From Microdochium bolleyi (lineage: Eukaryota > Ascomycota > Sordariomycetes > Xylariales > Microdochiaceae): 64,000 nt of DNA. The DNA lies in NCBI GenBank assembly GCA_001566295.1, contig KQ964268.1, positions 1 to 64,000 on the forward strand, given 5' to 3'. Shown one piece after another: positions 22,201 to 32,975 of this stretch. Positions within the stretch are counted from its first letter, which is position 1. The number at the start of each line of letters is the position of its first letter. The position numbers and the translations under genes were made by a program. The notes beneath the pieces were generated by a model. That model did no database searches, was not told the DNA's origin, and was given only the letters and a program-made list of their open reading frames with translations.

Positions 22201-23243
22201 GGGTCCAGACCTGCGTTCTTGTAGACAGATCTTACGAGCGCCTCCTGGGCCTCTGAGCTGGGGTTTGTGATGCCATTCGTCTTGCCGTCCTGATTTGAAG
22301 CCGTGTTACGAATCACGGCGTGGATGTTGTCGCCATCCTCTATGGCGTCAGAAAGCCGCTTGACAATCACTGTGGCAGCTCCTTCGCCTCTTCCGTAACC
22401 CTTTCCCCTGTGGTCAAATGTGAAGCATTTCCCCTCCGGATTCAGCATCCTGCACGGAGGAATAGTTAGATCTGCGCATGTTAAGATGAGAAGCAAATTG
22501 TGAACATACCCAGCCGAGCCCATGCATATGAATTGGTCAGGACCGAGCAGCGTTTCCGTGCCGCCCACGACGGCCATTCTTGTCTGCCGGGTCCGAAGAG
22601 CAAGACATGCTTCGTGCAGTGCGACGAGACTGCCAGACTGCTCCAAGTCAGCTTGGAGGCACGAGAGGTGGTAAAACATGTAGCATCTTGTCCATGGAGA
22701 AAGAGAACTTACACAGCCAGTGTCAATAGTCATGGAGGCGCCTCTGAAGTCGAACACGTAAGACAACCGGTTGGCAATGATTGCTTCGCCTGTGCCGCCA
22801 AGGTGTAGCCTTGAGACGTTGTTGGCATCTTTCCACTGCAGCCGGTCGTAGTCCCGAGCAAACACCGCAGCGTAGACGGCAGTATCGGACCCCCTGAGGC
22901 TCTCAATGGGAATGCCAGCATTCTCCAGAGCTTCATAGGTAGTCTCCAACAGCAGGCGTTGCTGGGGGTCTGACGCGTCAGCTTCGTTCGTGTTGGAAGC
23001 AAAGAAGCGCGCGTCAAAGTCGGCGACGTCGTGCGTGAGGAAGTAGCCGCCCTTTGCGTTGTATGCCTGGATGGATTCTCCATCCGGGTGGTAGAAAGCC
23101 TCCGCGTTCCATCTGTCTGCTGGGACCTTGCTCCAACCATCCCGACCCTCGCTCAGCAGCTGCCAGAGGTCTTCAGGGCTACTGACACTGCCGGGTAGGC
23201 GACATCCCATACCCACAATGGCGATAGGTTCAGGCTCCGCCAT
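13261..23243 (-). CDS. Highly reducing polyketide synthase with C-terminal carnitine acyltransferase domain
   Basis: Eight exons: 22713-23243, 22510-22637, 21927-22449, 21008-21879, 18209-20944, 15951-18144, 14265-15890 and 13261-14205. All junctions are GT..AG and in phase; the product is 3184 residues. KS: active-site Cys177 in DTGCSGSL (usual DTACSSSL), with EAHGTGT and KTNLGHTE present. AT: Ser664 in GHSSGE. DH: H993xxxGxxxxP and D1198xxxH. C-methyltransferase: VEIGAGTGNAA at about 1471. ER: HAATGAVGQAA at about 2030. KR: GGLGDIG at 2242, Ser2371 and Tyr2384. ACP: Ser2558 in GLDSL. From about 2650 to the end is a choline/carnitine acyltransferase fold with catalytic His2943 in EHSFIDG and a GRHD segment matching the family's GRTE. 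All domains look competent. The cAT would offload the reduced, methylated chain onto an alcohol acceptor, as reported for a Trichoderma virens enzyme of this architecture. The first ATG in frame (23243) places the KS start as expected. The product is unknown. Confidence 0.95.
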
Positions 23244-23354
23244 GTTGACGATTTCGTGTTTGAGCTTTGGTGTGTTACGAGTGTGGGACAATCAACTCGT
23301 CGTCATGGCTCGGAGTTTCACCACGCCCTCTTCCAGAAAGGACTGGGTCTCATC

Positions 23355-23362
23355 ATATATAT
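23355..23362 (-). promoter_or_regulatory. TATA-like box upstream of the PKS
   Basis: An ATATATAT run lies about 112 bp upstream of the PKS start codon on the minus strand. This is a plausible distance for a core-promoter TATA element with a roughly 80-bp leader. There is no experimental support. Confidence 0.35.
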
Positions 23363-26354
23363 GACTCCGTTCAAGAGCTGCCCGGGACGTCAAAGAGTAG
23401 TTAATATTTCCCGATGAAGAAAGTTTGTGCCCGCCAAGTACCGTATTCGCGCCTCGCTCGCTGAGTCACTTGTACGCTTACGGAACAGCTCGTCTATCAC
23501 TCAGCGTCTGCAGCATGAGTTGAAGATAGCTCACGTCAGCCCGCTACCCGACTCATGATGCTCCCTGCCGATAGGAACGACGTTCTCCAGGGCCATGTGT
23601 GCATGACAGGGCGCGAGCTGTCTGGGGCCGCCGGGCCGTGCAGATGTTCCCCTCAGTCTCGGAGCCCGGTCCAGCGGTTAATTGCAGGACACCCCATAGA
23701 AGCAGGGTGGTTGTGTCCTTCCAGGACTAGCACTTGGTTTTTTCTCGTAGTCGAAGGATCAGGATCCAAGTTGCGCATTTGCGGGAGAGCCGTTGAAAGG
23801 TAGGGTTGCGGTGCCGAGGCGGGGAGGTGAACTACCTTTTCCCGTTGCGGGCTTATGCCGGACATGGGCCCTGGCATGGAAGTCTTCGCCACGACCCACT
23901 GATGGCTACCCCAACGGCACTGTACGTATAGCGTATAAGGAATATTATGTTTCCGGTCTGCTCCGGAGAACTGTGTGGGAGTTCGTGTAAGCCTCTCTCA
24001 CGTTCCAGGCGGTCGGCAACCACGACATCTGACGCTTCGCTACGGAGTAAGAATCACTAGGAGAACTTGGGAGCGGACTCTCTGGAACGAATCAAAGTTG
24101 CGAGGGCTTCGGGTTTGGCTGGGTTCAAGCGACAACACACGGCACAGCCTCATCCCCCGAACAGGCTCGAAAAAATAAACTGGAAGCAGTCTTGGGCTGT
24201 CCAAAAGTCATTCTAGGATCTACTATCCTGTATTCCATGACCAGCGTCAATTTCAATTCTGATACGTGATAAGCCACTTACGACATCAGGGTCCGTCATG
24301 TATTCACCTAGGAGACTGTTCATGGCGCTCTCACAGGCTCGTCTTCCACGTGGCATTTCAACGTTGGATTAAACTTCGGTGCGTCATATTTCCTCCGACG
24401 AGCTGTGGAACTGCCGTCGGCAAGCTCTTTCTGTAACAGACTGCAAGTTATATTGATTGCATAGAGATTGTGGATGCTAGTCTTTGAGAAAATGGCCACT
24501 GGTAACCTAACGTGCCAGGCACGATGCCACTTGCCATGGGCTCCAGTGGTAGTAACACCCATGGATATATTTTCCATGTAGTTCTTTAAGTGAAGAAACA
24601 GCGTGTCAAAGGTATTAAGCAAGGTCTCAAGCAAGTCTTCGATGATTTACAGGTCCTTTTCTTCGGTCAATTAGAAACATAGCGCTTTGGATGAGGGAGT
24701 AAATCTCGATTTTTAAGAGCATCGAACAACATTAAACATCACCAGAGCGCATGCTTTTCAATGAACTGTCTGCTTGCCGTTGCAAGAGAGGCAAATATGA
24801 TTCGCATTAGTCTTAGTTTTGAATTCCATTCTCGAGCTCTCGGAGGATACCCTTAGTTTGCATTCTCCTGATGTACACTACAGAATACCTGAGTTGGGCG
24901 AGTTGCGTCGTCGAGACTCCTGGTGCTGGGACACTGCCAAGCCGGCGCAGGCCCGCAACCACCGTTATGTAAATCATGGAGTTAAGCAAGGGTCTGGCAT
25001 GTTGCCGTATCGCGTATCGCGGGGGCGCTGGGGAGCCCTGTTTGGACCGTCCGAAATCCGGCATGTGAACTGCTTGGAGGAACCCTTCGAAGTCCATGTT
25101 TGTGTCTTTAGCCTGTATACAGCATACGTAGCGAACTCCTTTTTAAATTTACGATATCCCTATTCGCTCCTGCATGCACCAACCTGCATTAGCGATCCGG
25201 GCCACCCAGGCACCAGCCCTGCTATCATAATTAGCCTATCTGTCCATGCGGCGCACATAAGCAGAGCTGACTGGGATCTGAATCCCATCTGGTCGCCCGC
25301 ATGCTAGAAAGGGACAGATATCCTTATCAAGCCATATCCACCAGCTTTTGTAATTCCATTAGAGTGGAGGCACCCACAAAGCCCTCTGGTGTCCAGCCAC
25401 TTTTCGCAGGTACAGTTTGGTGGTGCACTTACGGCGTCTCGTTATCATGGCGTGGCAAGGATGTAGCATGGTGCACTCAACTCCCCAGCATTGCGCTAGG
25501 TAATCGGCCTTCACCTCATTCGCGTGGGTAAATATGGGCCTGCAGAGCTAGTGACACACATCTCGTACCTGCTGTGCGCCCCAGCTCTCGTGAGCAAAAT
25601 CCATGTTCACCTCCGGGCAGCGTGTCTCCTCTTTCAGTTCAAGTCGGGACCAACGATACCTACCTAAAGGACTTGATGCAATCAGGCGGGGTCTAGGACT
25701 TAGCGGCCGGCAGGACACACTCAAGCACATGCTGAGCCACTAGATGCGCAATGGCGGCTAATGGAGACGGCGGTCCGTCTGACAAGGTCTTGCAGAAGTT
25801 GTTGGTACTCCCGAAGATTCCGGTGCAGCCCTGCAGCGCCCGAACGACTGCTAGGGTCTGGCCCATGGGGCCCATACGATATCACCGCCTCCCGCACACT
25901 CGTCCCTGACTGGCATCCACTCAGGGGGCTTTGTCGGCGAGAATGACGGGTTTGCGGACAAGGTACAAAGATGTGCTGACTCCGGCAAAGATACGTACAT
26001 CCTAAAGTCCATGGGTCACGCTGTACCAACCAACTCGGGCGCAAAGACGACGAGACTCGAAGCGCGACTACTTCCGTGCAATTTGGAGGCCAGCAGTCCA
26101 GTGAGCAGTGCTTGCCGAACGGCGATGACAATTAGTGTGTGAGAGCTTCTAGGACCAAATCCTTTAGGAAACTATATCACAAGGGCCAACCACCTCACGT
26201 CTGCGCCTCCACAGAACCTCATCTCTCTCTCTCTATTTCAACCAACCCCCAAGTTGTGTAATGCCAAGCGCAAGACCATCGTCCTCTGACCCCTGAGGAC
26301 GAACACAGCAGCATTGATATAGGCCCGTGCCGTTCACGATACCCTGCCCACACC
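23363..26354. other. 3-kb intergenic region between PKS and oxidoreductase genes
   Basis: Contains the divergent upstream regions of the PKS (-) and the oxidoreductase (+). A (CT)n microsatellite at about 26221-26237 sits in the likely leader of the latter. Open frames near 24813-25097 and 25693-26131 on the minus strand show no recognised domain, and the latter pair are offset by a frame, so they could be a decayed gene. Nothing firm is seen. Confidence 0.4.
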
Positions 26355-27584
26355 ATGAACATCGCATTTGTAGGGTGCGGATTCGTTGCCGCTTACTATG
26401 GCGACACGTTGCCGAACCATCCCGAGCTTAAGGCCCTGGCGGCATTCGATCTCCAGCCTTTACGGACTGCCGCATTCTCGAAAAGATATAATGTTCCTGC
26501 GGCAGCCTCCCTCCAGGCCATTCTCGACAACCCAGACGTCGATCTTGTCGTCAACCTAACGCCGCCCGATACCCATGCTGAAATCTCCCGTGCCGTCCTG
26601 CTCGCCGGCAAGCATGTCTACTCCGAGAAGCCGCTCGCGCTCGACCCAGTGGACGCCAAGGAGCTGATCGCCCTCGCCGGGAAGCAAAACTGCCTGCTTG
26701 CGGTTGCGCCATGCAACTTTCTCGCTGGTTCGATGCAGACCCTGGCCCGGCTTGTCCGCGAGAACGTCGTGGGCACCCCGCGTCTCGTCTATGCAGAGAT
26801 TGACGACGGTCCAATTCATCAGCTGGCCTACCACACTTGGAAGAGTGGCGCTGGCGCGTCATGGCCGTACGAGACTGAGTTTCGCGTTGGATGTTCCTGG
26901 GAGCATGCTGCATACGAGGTTGGATTCCTCACCAGCCTCTTCGGCCCAGCTGCAAGTGTTACGGCCTTCTCTACCACCCTTGTACATGACAAGATGAAGG
27001 GACTGGCTCCGGAAGACCTTGGCCCAGACTTCTCCGTGGCCGTCATCAAGTTTCGTGGCGGTGTCGTCGCGCGGCTGACCATCGGCACGATCGCCCGCCG
27101 CGACCGTTCCATCACCATCACTGGCGACAAGGGCATCCTCAGACTGGATGAGATCTGGGACAACGAAGCGCCCGTGCAGTTCACACCATCCAGGGGATCG
27201 AAATCCAGCCCAACCTCGTCGCTACTTCTCGTCACGCCGCCAACAACTCCCGAGCGTGAGCTCAACGGCGATTGCAAGGTTGGCGCGGCCGCACCGGAGC
27301 GAGGCATCCAGGTCGACACGCCAGTGGAAACACCACGGCACTATCCCGCTGCAACCAACCGCATGGACATGTGCATTGGCCTTGCAGACATTGCCGCCGC
27401 CATCCGAGAGAAGCGTCGCCCCCGTATGGCTGCGGACCATGCGTTCCATGTGTACGAGATCCTCCAAGCGATGGCGGACTCGGTGGCCGCGCCCGGGCAC
27501 CACCAGATTGAATCGGAGTTTGTGCCAATCGATCCGTTGCCACCGATGCGGACGGTCGCTTCAGACTGTACCATTTCGTGGTAA
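26355..27584 (+). CDS. Gfo/Idh/MocA-family NAD(P)-dependent oxidoreductase
   Basis: An intronless frame of 409 residues. The N-terminal Rossmann fold opens with FVGCGFVAAYYG (residues 5-16), continues through NLTPPDTH, and has the family's EKP at residues 91-93, whose Lys contacts cofactor and substrate. The C-terminal alpha/beta domain contains SWEHAAYEVGFLTSLFG and a beta-rich GGVVARLTIGTIARR segment. These enzymes oxidise or reduce a hydroxyl/keto group on sugars, inositols or related small molecules; the substrate cannot be read from the sequence. A low-complexity insert (about residues 280-320, Ser/Thr/Pro-rich) is unusual. The gene is the first one beyond the PKS promoter and is transcribed away from it. 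Confidence 0.88.
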   Translation: MNIAFVGCGFVAAYYGDTLPNHPELKALAAFDLQPLRTAAFSKRYNVPAAASLQAILDNPDVDLVVNLTPPDTHAEISRAVLLAGKHVYSEKPLALDPVDAKELIALAGKQNCLLAVAPCNFLAGSMQTLARLVRENVVGTPRLVYAEIDDGPIHQLAYHTWKSGAGASWPYETEFRVGCSWEHAAYEVGFLTSLFGPAASVTAFSTTLVHDKMKGLAPEDLGPDFSVAVIKFRGGVVARLTIGTIARRDRSITITGDKGILRLDEIWDNEAPVQFTPSRGSKSSPTSSLLLVTPPTTPERELNGDCKVGAAAPERGIQVDTPVETPRHYPAATNRMDMCIGLADIAAAIREKRRPRMAADHAFHVYEILQAMADSVAAPGHHQIESEFVPIDPLPPMRTVASDCTISW

Positions 27585-28984
27585 GGAAGCGCGCAACAAT
27601 AAGTGGTTAGGTATAGAAGAAGTCAAAGACGTGCAAACGTAAACACAACAGATTTTTCCAGTCTCATTACCATCATTTCAAGGGCCGTGTAGGATCTATA
27701 AATACTCATCTCCAGGTCATCGAGTCAGTATGGCATGACATCGCGCAGCTTGGTGCTGGGTGCCGGGTTGTTTGAATGTGGTCCCTACAGCCCAGTCTAC
27801 ACTGTGCATCATGTTGTTCTGATCAGGGACCTTTCTCATGTTCGTGCATGCGGATGACTTTCAGGACGTTGCCGAAATATGCCGAAAGAGGAGGTAAGAC
27901 CACAGCAATCGTCGGGCCATGAGTGTAACATATGGTTGACTCCGTGCGATTGAGTCCGTGACAACATAAGAGGGATGGGAAATGGGCTGTTGCAATTCTT
28001 GCTTGTGGCCTGACGGTCTTCAGACGAGCGTGTGTTGATGGGGAACAAGGACAGCTTTCGTGTTCTGCTCGGATGTATCCCACGGCTGGCCCTATTTCTG
28101 TTCCTTCATGCCTCGGCTGCAGACTGGCTTGCTTCGCGGCTGACGCCAGCATAATGCCCCATGCTCATGCAGGAACGGCCCGAGGAAGGCTAGGTACAGG
28201 GCAGTCCGAGTATGCGCGGTCACCTTTAAGCATAGTCACCTTACCTAATGAGCCTAGGGCTCGGAACCTTGTCCATGTCCAACAGGATTGAAGCTTAGGT
28301 GTGCTTGTGTGCCAATTCTGCAAGGATTCGCGTCCCACCCCGCCCCCGTCAACACTTCAAGCTGACATATCCTGGTCCAGGTGCGAAATCTTAGCAGTCC
28401 TGGTCGGCCTATGTAACGTGCCCACAGCCGGTCTCGCTCATCCTGCTCATGGCTCTTGCTCAGGCGAAATGCAGCCCAGTGGGAGCTGTCGCATGGGGTA
28501 GGCAAGGCTTCAAGACGCCAAGTGTAAGATTGGGAAACGCCACATTGAAAGGCACTTCAACAATGGTGACATTTCATTCTCCATTCGTCAAAGTCCGAGC
28601 TGCTTCGCTTGCATCAGTGGATGAGGCTTCCCGTGCTGTGGTAACCTCCACAGGATCCCGAACTTGCAAAACCCAGCTACGCGAACCAGTCCACTTCAAA
28701 GACGAGAATAGAATTCACGAGAGTCCGAGGTCAGGAGGCACTACCAATGCGATGGGGCAGAGACGATATCTGGCACAAAGCGTGTCACGGCAAGACTTTA
28801 CATGGTGCAAGGAGGCAGCATCTTTGAGTATAAGAAGACTAAAGGTCGTCACGATAGTTGTGAGACTCTTGATTTGGACCACCATCAGCTTCCGATCGCC
28901 TCCCTTCAGTCCTAACATCTCAGCCTTGGCCTCCCCTCAGCTTATTCTTTGTTCCCGGTCCCAAGATTGACAACCTTAGTCAAG
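27585..28984. other. Intergenic, no gene seen
   Basis: A 1.4-kb gap between tandem plus-strand genes. Only short, mutually overlapping frames occur, without domains or splice structure. The last ~150 bp (28830-28984) are CT/CA-rich and probably form the promoter and leader of the next gene. Confidence 0.45.
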
Positions 28985-30107
28985 ATGATTGTACCCAAGT
29001 CTCTTCTGGCCCTTGCGCCTGTCATCGCTGGTGTTGCTGCCCAGAGCAAGCAGGTTATCTCACCCGAGCTCTCCCGCAATCAGATCTACGACCGCATCAT
29101 GAACCACATGCCTCCCACCCAGTCTCACTGGGATCAGTGGGGTTCTGGCTGGATTTTCGAGGACTGCGCCAACTTTGCCAAGGAGCGTGGCCAGAACCCG
29201 GCCGACTACGAGGTTTTCAACGTCCACTACACCGACTGCTCGGAGCCGTGGATCATGTGCCGTCACAAGGCCGCCAAGGTCGACCAGATCCGCATGATTG
29301 ACGTGAGTAGATCTGACACCTATTCTTCCACGGGTCTCTCGTTGCTAACCTGCTCCAGTACTTCGGCCGTCTTCCTGTGCGTGTGCGCCAGCACGTGAAG
29401 CACTTCATCGTCTCGTACGACATTGGCCCTGCGGCTGGTCTCTACTGGGGTGGCAACATCGCGTTGGACGATGACTCCTGTAAGGACAAATACTCCTCAA
29501 CTATTCCCTATCGCTCCCGAGCTTACTAACCACTGTCTCCCAGTCGACATGTACGTCCTCATGCACGAGGCTTCCCACGCCCTCGACTTCTCGGCCCTGC
29601 GCCAGTGGGGATCGCCCTTCAGCGAGACATCGCAGTGGAAGAACGAGTGGGCCAAGGACTCGCGCATCCCGACCGGGTATGCCGGCACCAACTGGGTCGA
29701 GAACTTTGGCGAGATTGGCCCGATCGGTCTCTTCGATCGCTACGTCCCCGGCGGAATCGGCCAGATCCAGCCCAACTGGAACCAGATCTTCCACCAGTAT
29801 GCTACTGTGAGTTGCACTCAGCCCTGGCACAATCTTCGCAGACTTTTTCACCATGAATACTGCCATGCAAAAACTGACAGTGTTCTCTCCTCTTCAGTAC
29901 CAAGGCTACCTCGGCGACACCATCAACTATGGCGGCACCTGCGGCTCGCGCATGGGTAACAGTCAGCCCGTCTCCATGTATGCTCGCAGCGCCAAGGTCA
30001 GCGCTGCCGCATTTGGCGAGCTCCCAGACGTCAGCCTCGGCAGCAACATCACGGTCATCGAGCCAGTTAACGCCAAGGTTGTCTGCGACAAGACTCACTT
30101 GCACTAA
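28985..30107 (+). CDS. Conidiation-specific protein 13-like secreted protein with HExxH
   Basis: Four exons: 28985-29302, 29359-29479, 29544-29806 and 29898-30107, all with GT..AG borders, closing at 303 residues. A signal peptide (SLLALAPVIAGVAAQ) is followed by the family block IMNHMPPTQSHWDQWGSGW. Then come DCSEPWIMCRH, a VLMHEASHALDF segment containing a zinc-protease-type HExxH, and PGGIGQIQPNWNQIFHQYAT. These blocks match the Neurospora Con-13 family as I know it. The role is unclear; the HExxH suggests a metalloprotease-like fold, with a candidate third ligand (Glu or Asp) further on in WVENFGEIG. The protein is probably secreted or wall-associated during sporulation, which is inferred from the family name. 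Confidence 0.85.
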
Positions 30108-30594
30108 GCCCAGTGCTGCTGTTGCTTGCCGCGATGGCGAAAGGACTCGGCTCACGCATGGCTGGTTGAGACGCGAAAGAGAAGTCAATTTCTGGTGGTG
30201 TTTGTACGGGGTGCAAGGTGGGTTGGTCGTGGTGTTGTTCTCTCTCTTCTTTCTTCTTCTTTCTCATGGGTTGTTCGGAGGGCGGCTTGGTGTCAGACGA
30301 GCATATAGATGTTTTCGTATTTCTATCTTGATCACACATTCAGAATCAAACCCGTCTTCCGGCTGGGAAGTCGTCTCTCCTGTGTGCCCTATGAATTTTC
30401 GGGGAGCAGGACCAGGTTCATTCTCTCGTCGTCACTTGCTAGGATTCATGATGCCATCTTCCTGGGCATAAGCGCTCGACGAAAATGCATGGCGGTGTAG
30501 AACCATACAAGGATGTGCCAGACAGCCTCGGACCCCCAAGAAATCTAGTGCAACGCAAACTGTGCAATGATTTGGCCGACTTCACCCCGCCTCT
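30108..30594. other. Convergent intergenic region
   Basis: The space between two convergent genes, holding both 3' UTRs. A pyrimidine-rich tract (TTCTCTCTCTTCTTTCTTCTT-like) lies at about 30238-30263. No gene is seen. Confidence 0.45.
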
Positions 30595-31421
30595 TCATAA
30601 CCAGATCTCACCCAGCTCCAACCTCATGCCGTCCGCCTCGACGAACTGAGGCTCGGCATCGACGACCACTACCACCATGCGGACCCACTCGTCGGTACGG
30701 TTTTGCCAGCTGCATGCAGGCACGTCAGCATGAGAAGTCCTTTACGACCCTCATATGATTCTCAGACCCTTAGGTGCAGACTTACGCATGAAGCTGCCCT
30801 CTTTGGACAACAGTTGAGCCCCTCGGAATGACGGTGTCGACGGTCTCCGTGTATTTCGCTTCCCCATCGACCACGCTGAAGTCGCCCATGGGCGTGACCA
30901 AGGTTGGCGAACCATCGAGGACAACGAGGTAGTCTACCGACACTGTGCGATGCTATTTGTTGGTGCGAACATGTTTGGATCAGCTTCTTTTTTTCAACCG
31001 GTCGCTGTGGGTAGAGCGATTTACCATGGGTGTGCTGCTGCGCGGCGCAAGGTCGAGATAGTACACGGTCGCACCGTTTGGGTGCACGATGCCAGAGCCA
31101 GGATTCGCTCTGGTGTCAAGGCTTTCCACGCTAAAAGTCAGCCGGGGTATGTCCACATGCATAAATTGCGCCTTCCCACGGCGTGCGAGCTCTTCGCGCT
31201 GTGCATCGAGAGACTGGTCGAACTTACGCGCTATCGTTGTTGGCGGGGACGGTAGTATTCGCAACTGTAGCCCTCCTTACCTTACCGCCGAGGCCGGGGA
31301 TATCGATGACAGACAATACCTGTGTAGTGGTCTCGACGACGGGTTCGTTTTGGCAGGTTGGAGCTGGCAGGATGTTTTGCGACAAGACGCACTGAGGGGC
31401 TGGCAGCGAAGGCGCGGACAT
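30595..31421 (-). CDS. Cupin-domain protein
   Basis: Four small exons, 31228-31421, 31025-31130, 30786-30952 and 30595-30709, with introns of 97, 72 and 76 bp. All are GT..AG and in phase, giving 193 residues. It is easily missed because no exon is a long frame. After an N-terminal segment (VVETTTQVLSVIDIPGLGGKVRRATVA... VPANNDSA), residues ~75-193 form a single cupin barrel: SSTPMHRTVSVDYLVVLDGSPTL-like motif 1 and GSTVVQRGQLHAWQNRTDEWVRM-like motif 2. Metal ligands are plausibly the His after PM and the His in QLHAW. This is the common fungal 'RRVVTGHN' cupin class, whose members are often found near secondary-metabolism genes. The substrate is unknown. Confidence 0.85.
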
Positions 31422-32975
31422 AATTGCAGTTCTAGTGGTGATAATGTTGTCCTCTATGGAGATAGAGGATGTGAGAGCTTAACGATGATGGGCAACTGGA
31501 ATTTCAGAGTCTTGTGCAACTCCTTCCCTTCAGATTCAAGGCGTTCTATCGAGATTCATCTGCATTTAAACCGCCAAGCAGCTCGCGGTCTATGATCAGC
31601 TTTGTCCGACCCCGCAGCCGTCGTGCTGACCAACTATCAATTCCGCACACGTCCTGGAGCTCACGGTCAATAATTCCTCCGATGACAGCGCAACTACTTG
31701 GTCTTTATGCGCTCGAGCACTGTGTCGAGATGCTCAAGAGAATCGGTGGTGGACACGTCCAAGGGACAATTACTAACACATCCAACCCCAGACTTTTAGA
31801 AATGGTAGATAGTTTCTCCGTGAAGAGGAGAGCTGCATGGTTTCCCCAGCATCTGACCTATTTTGATGGCGCTTACCCAAAGCAGGCAGTAGCCGATGTG
31901 GATTCGAGAGGATTTGCGATGACCAAGCATTTTCACCATCGCGCAGTGTCTGTCGCAGTAGGAACACGCTATCATGCCACCGCACTGCCGATGTGAGCAA
32001 AATGCCTGCCAATTCGACAGCGCTGATGAGCGAAGCACGCCTGCGGCAATATTGACCTGTCGGCCTGCTTAGTTGTGAGAATTCAGCACCGTCATTTGGT
32101 CATGTGGCTGCAGCAATCTAGAGGCCAGCCTTAAACACGACTGGGCTCATGATGTTCTGTCCTGATGACCTGCCATGTGTCAAAAGTCCACCTGCAGGCA
32201 ACGAACCATGGATGCTTTGCATAAGAACAATGCAATATTGAAATGGGCCTGGTAAGCCCTTTGAGTTGGATGCAGGCACGTCGAATAATTTTTAAGCATA
32301 ATATTCCTCCGGGGAGGCTGCTTTGAGTTTGGCGGCGATTGCGCAGCGTGTGTTGGAGAAATGCCGTGCCCGTAGTCCGCAATTCCTCCAAGCATGGCCT
32401 CGAAGCCCAGCGGCATGTCCGGATTCAATACCGTCGTGTCTGGTTTCTGTGCGGTAATCTCTGCACGCAAGTCGTATGTGCGCGAAAGCGAGTGCAGCAG
32501 GCCGATGGAGGCCACTCTACCAAGATGAACACGGCACGCTTCAGGCAGTGTTTCTCCTGCATGCCATTCGCAGCCGTGCGCAACGCTTCTGCGAGCGGCG
32601 GGGGCCAGGATCTTACGGCTGTGCCCGAGATGAGTGACGCCCGGATGGGCCTTGGATCTGAGACATGTCCATCGATTGTGACCGGATTCGGACATGGTGG
32701 CTGCTGTGAGACATTTTAGATCCGGCGTCATGGTGGGCAAGCTCCGCAGCTTCAAATCAGTCCTACAAGAGATCTAGCAGAAGGCGCGGCTGGTGCTGGC
32801 GAAGCTTATTGTTTCGATGTGGAATAAGCTCGGGTACATATATGTATTGCCGCCCTTCATTGTGCCCTTTCGCGAACAACTTATCCAAGCTAACTCCATC
32901 CTCCTTGTTGTCCCGACGTCCCACTCTCCATAATAACCTCTTTTATACCGCGTAGACAAGCCGCCGCGGTCCACG
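31422..32975. other. Divergent intergenic region, 1.55 kb
   Basis: Lies between the cupin (-) and the small secreted protein (+). A 191-codon minus frame (32180-32755) starts at a TTG, has no recognised domain and no ATG at its start, and is not called. A TATA-like ACATATATGTAT lies at about 32836-32847, ~130 bp upstream of the gene at 32976. Confidence 0.4.

Noticed and set aside
24841..25000. Possible 5S rRNA-like segment (GTTAAGCAAGGGTCTGG)
   Set aside because: Only a short word resembles 5S rRNA; the flanking helices and conserved internal control region are absent.
25693..26131. Possible frameshifted gene on the minus strand
   Set aside because: Two overlapping frames offset by one could be a broken gene, but neither contains a recognised motif, so no pseudogene call is made.
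32180..32755. 191-codon minus-strand frame
   Set aside because: Begins at TTG, has no recognisable domain and no upstream exon that I could join. It remains possible as a relic but is not supported.
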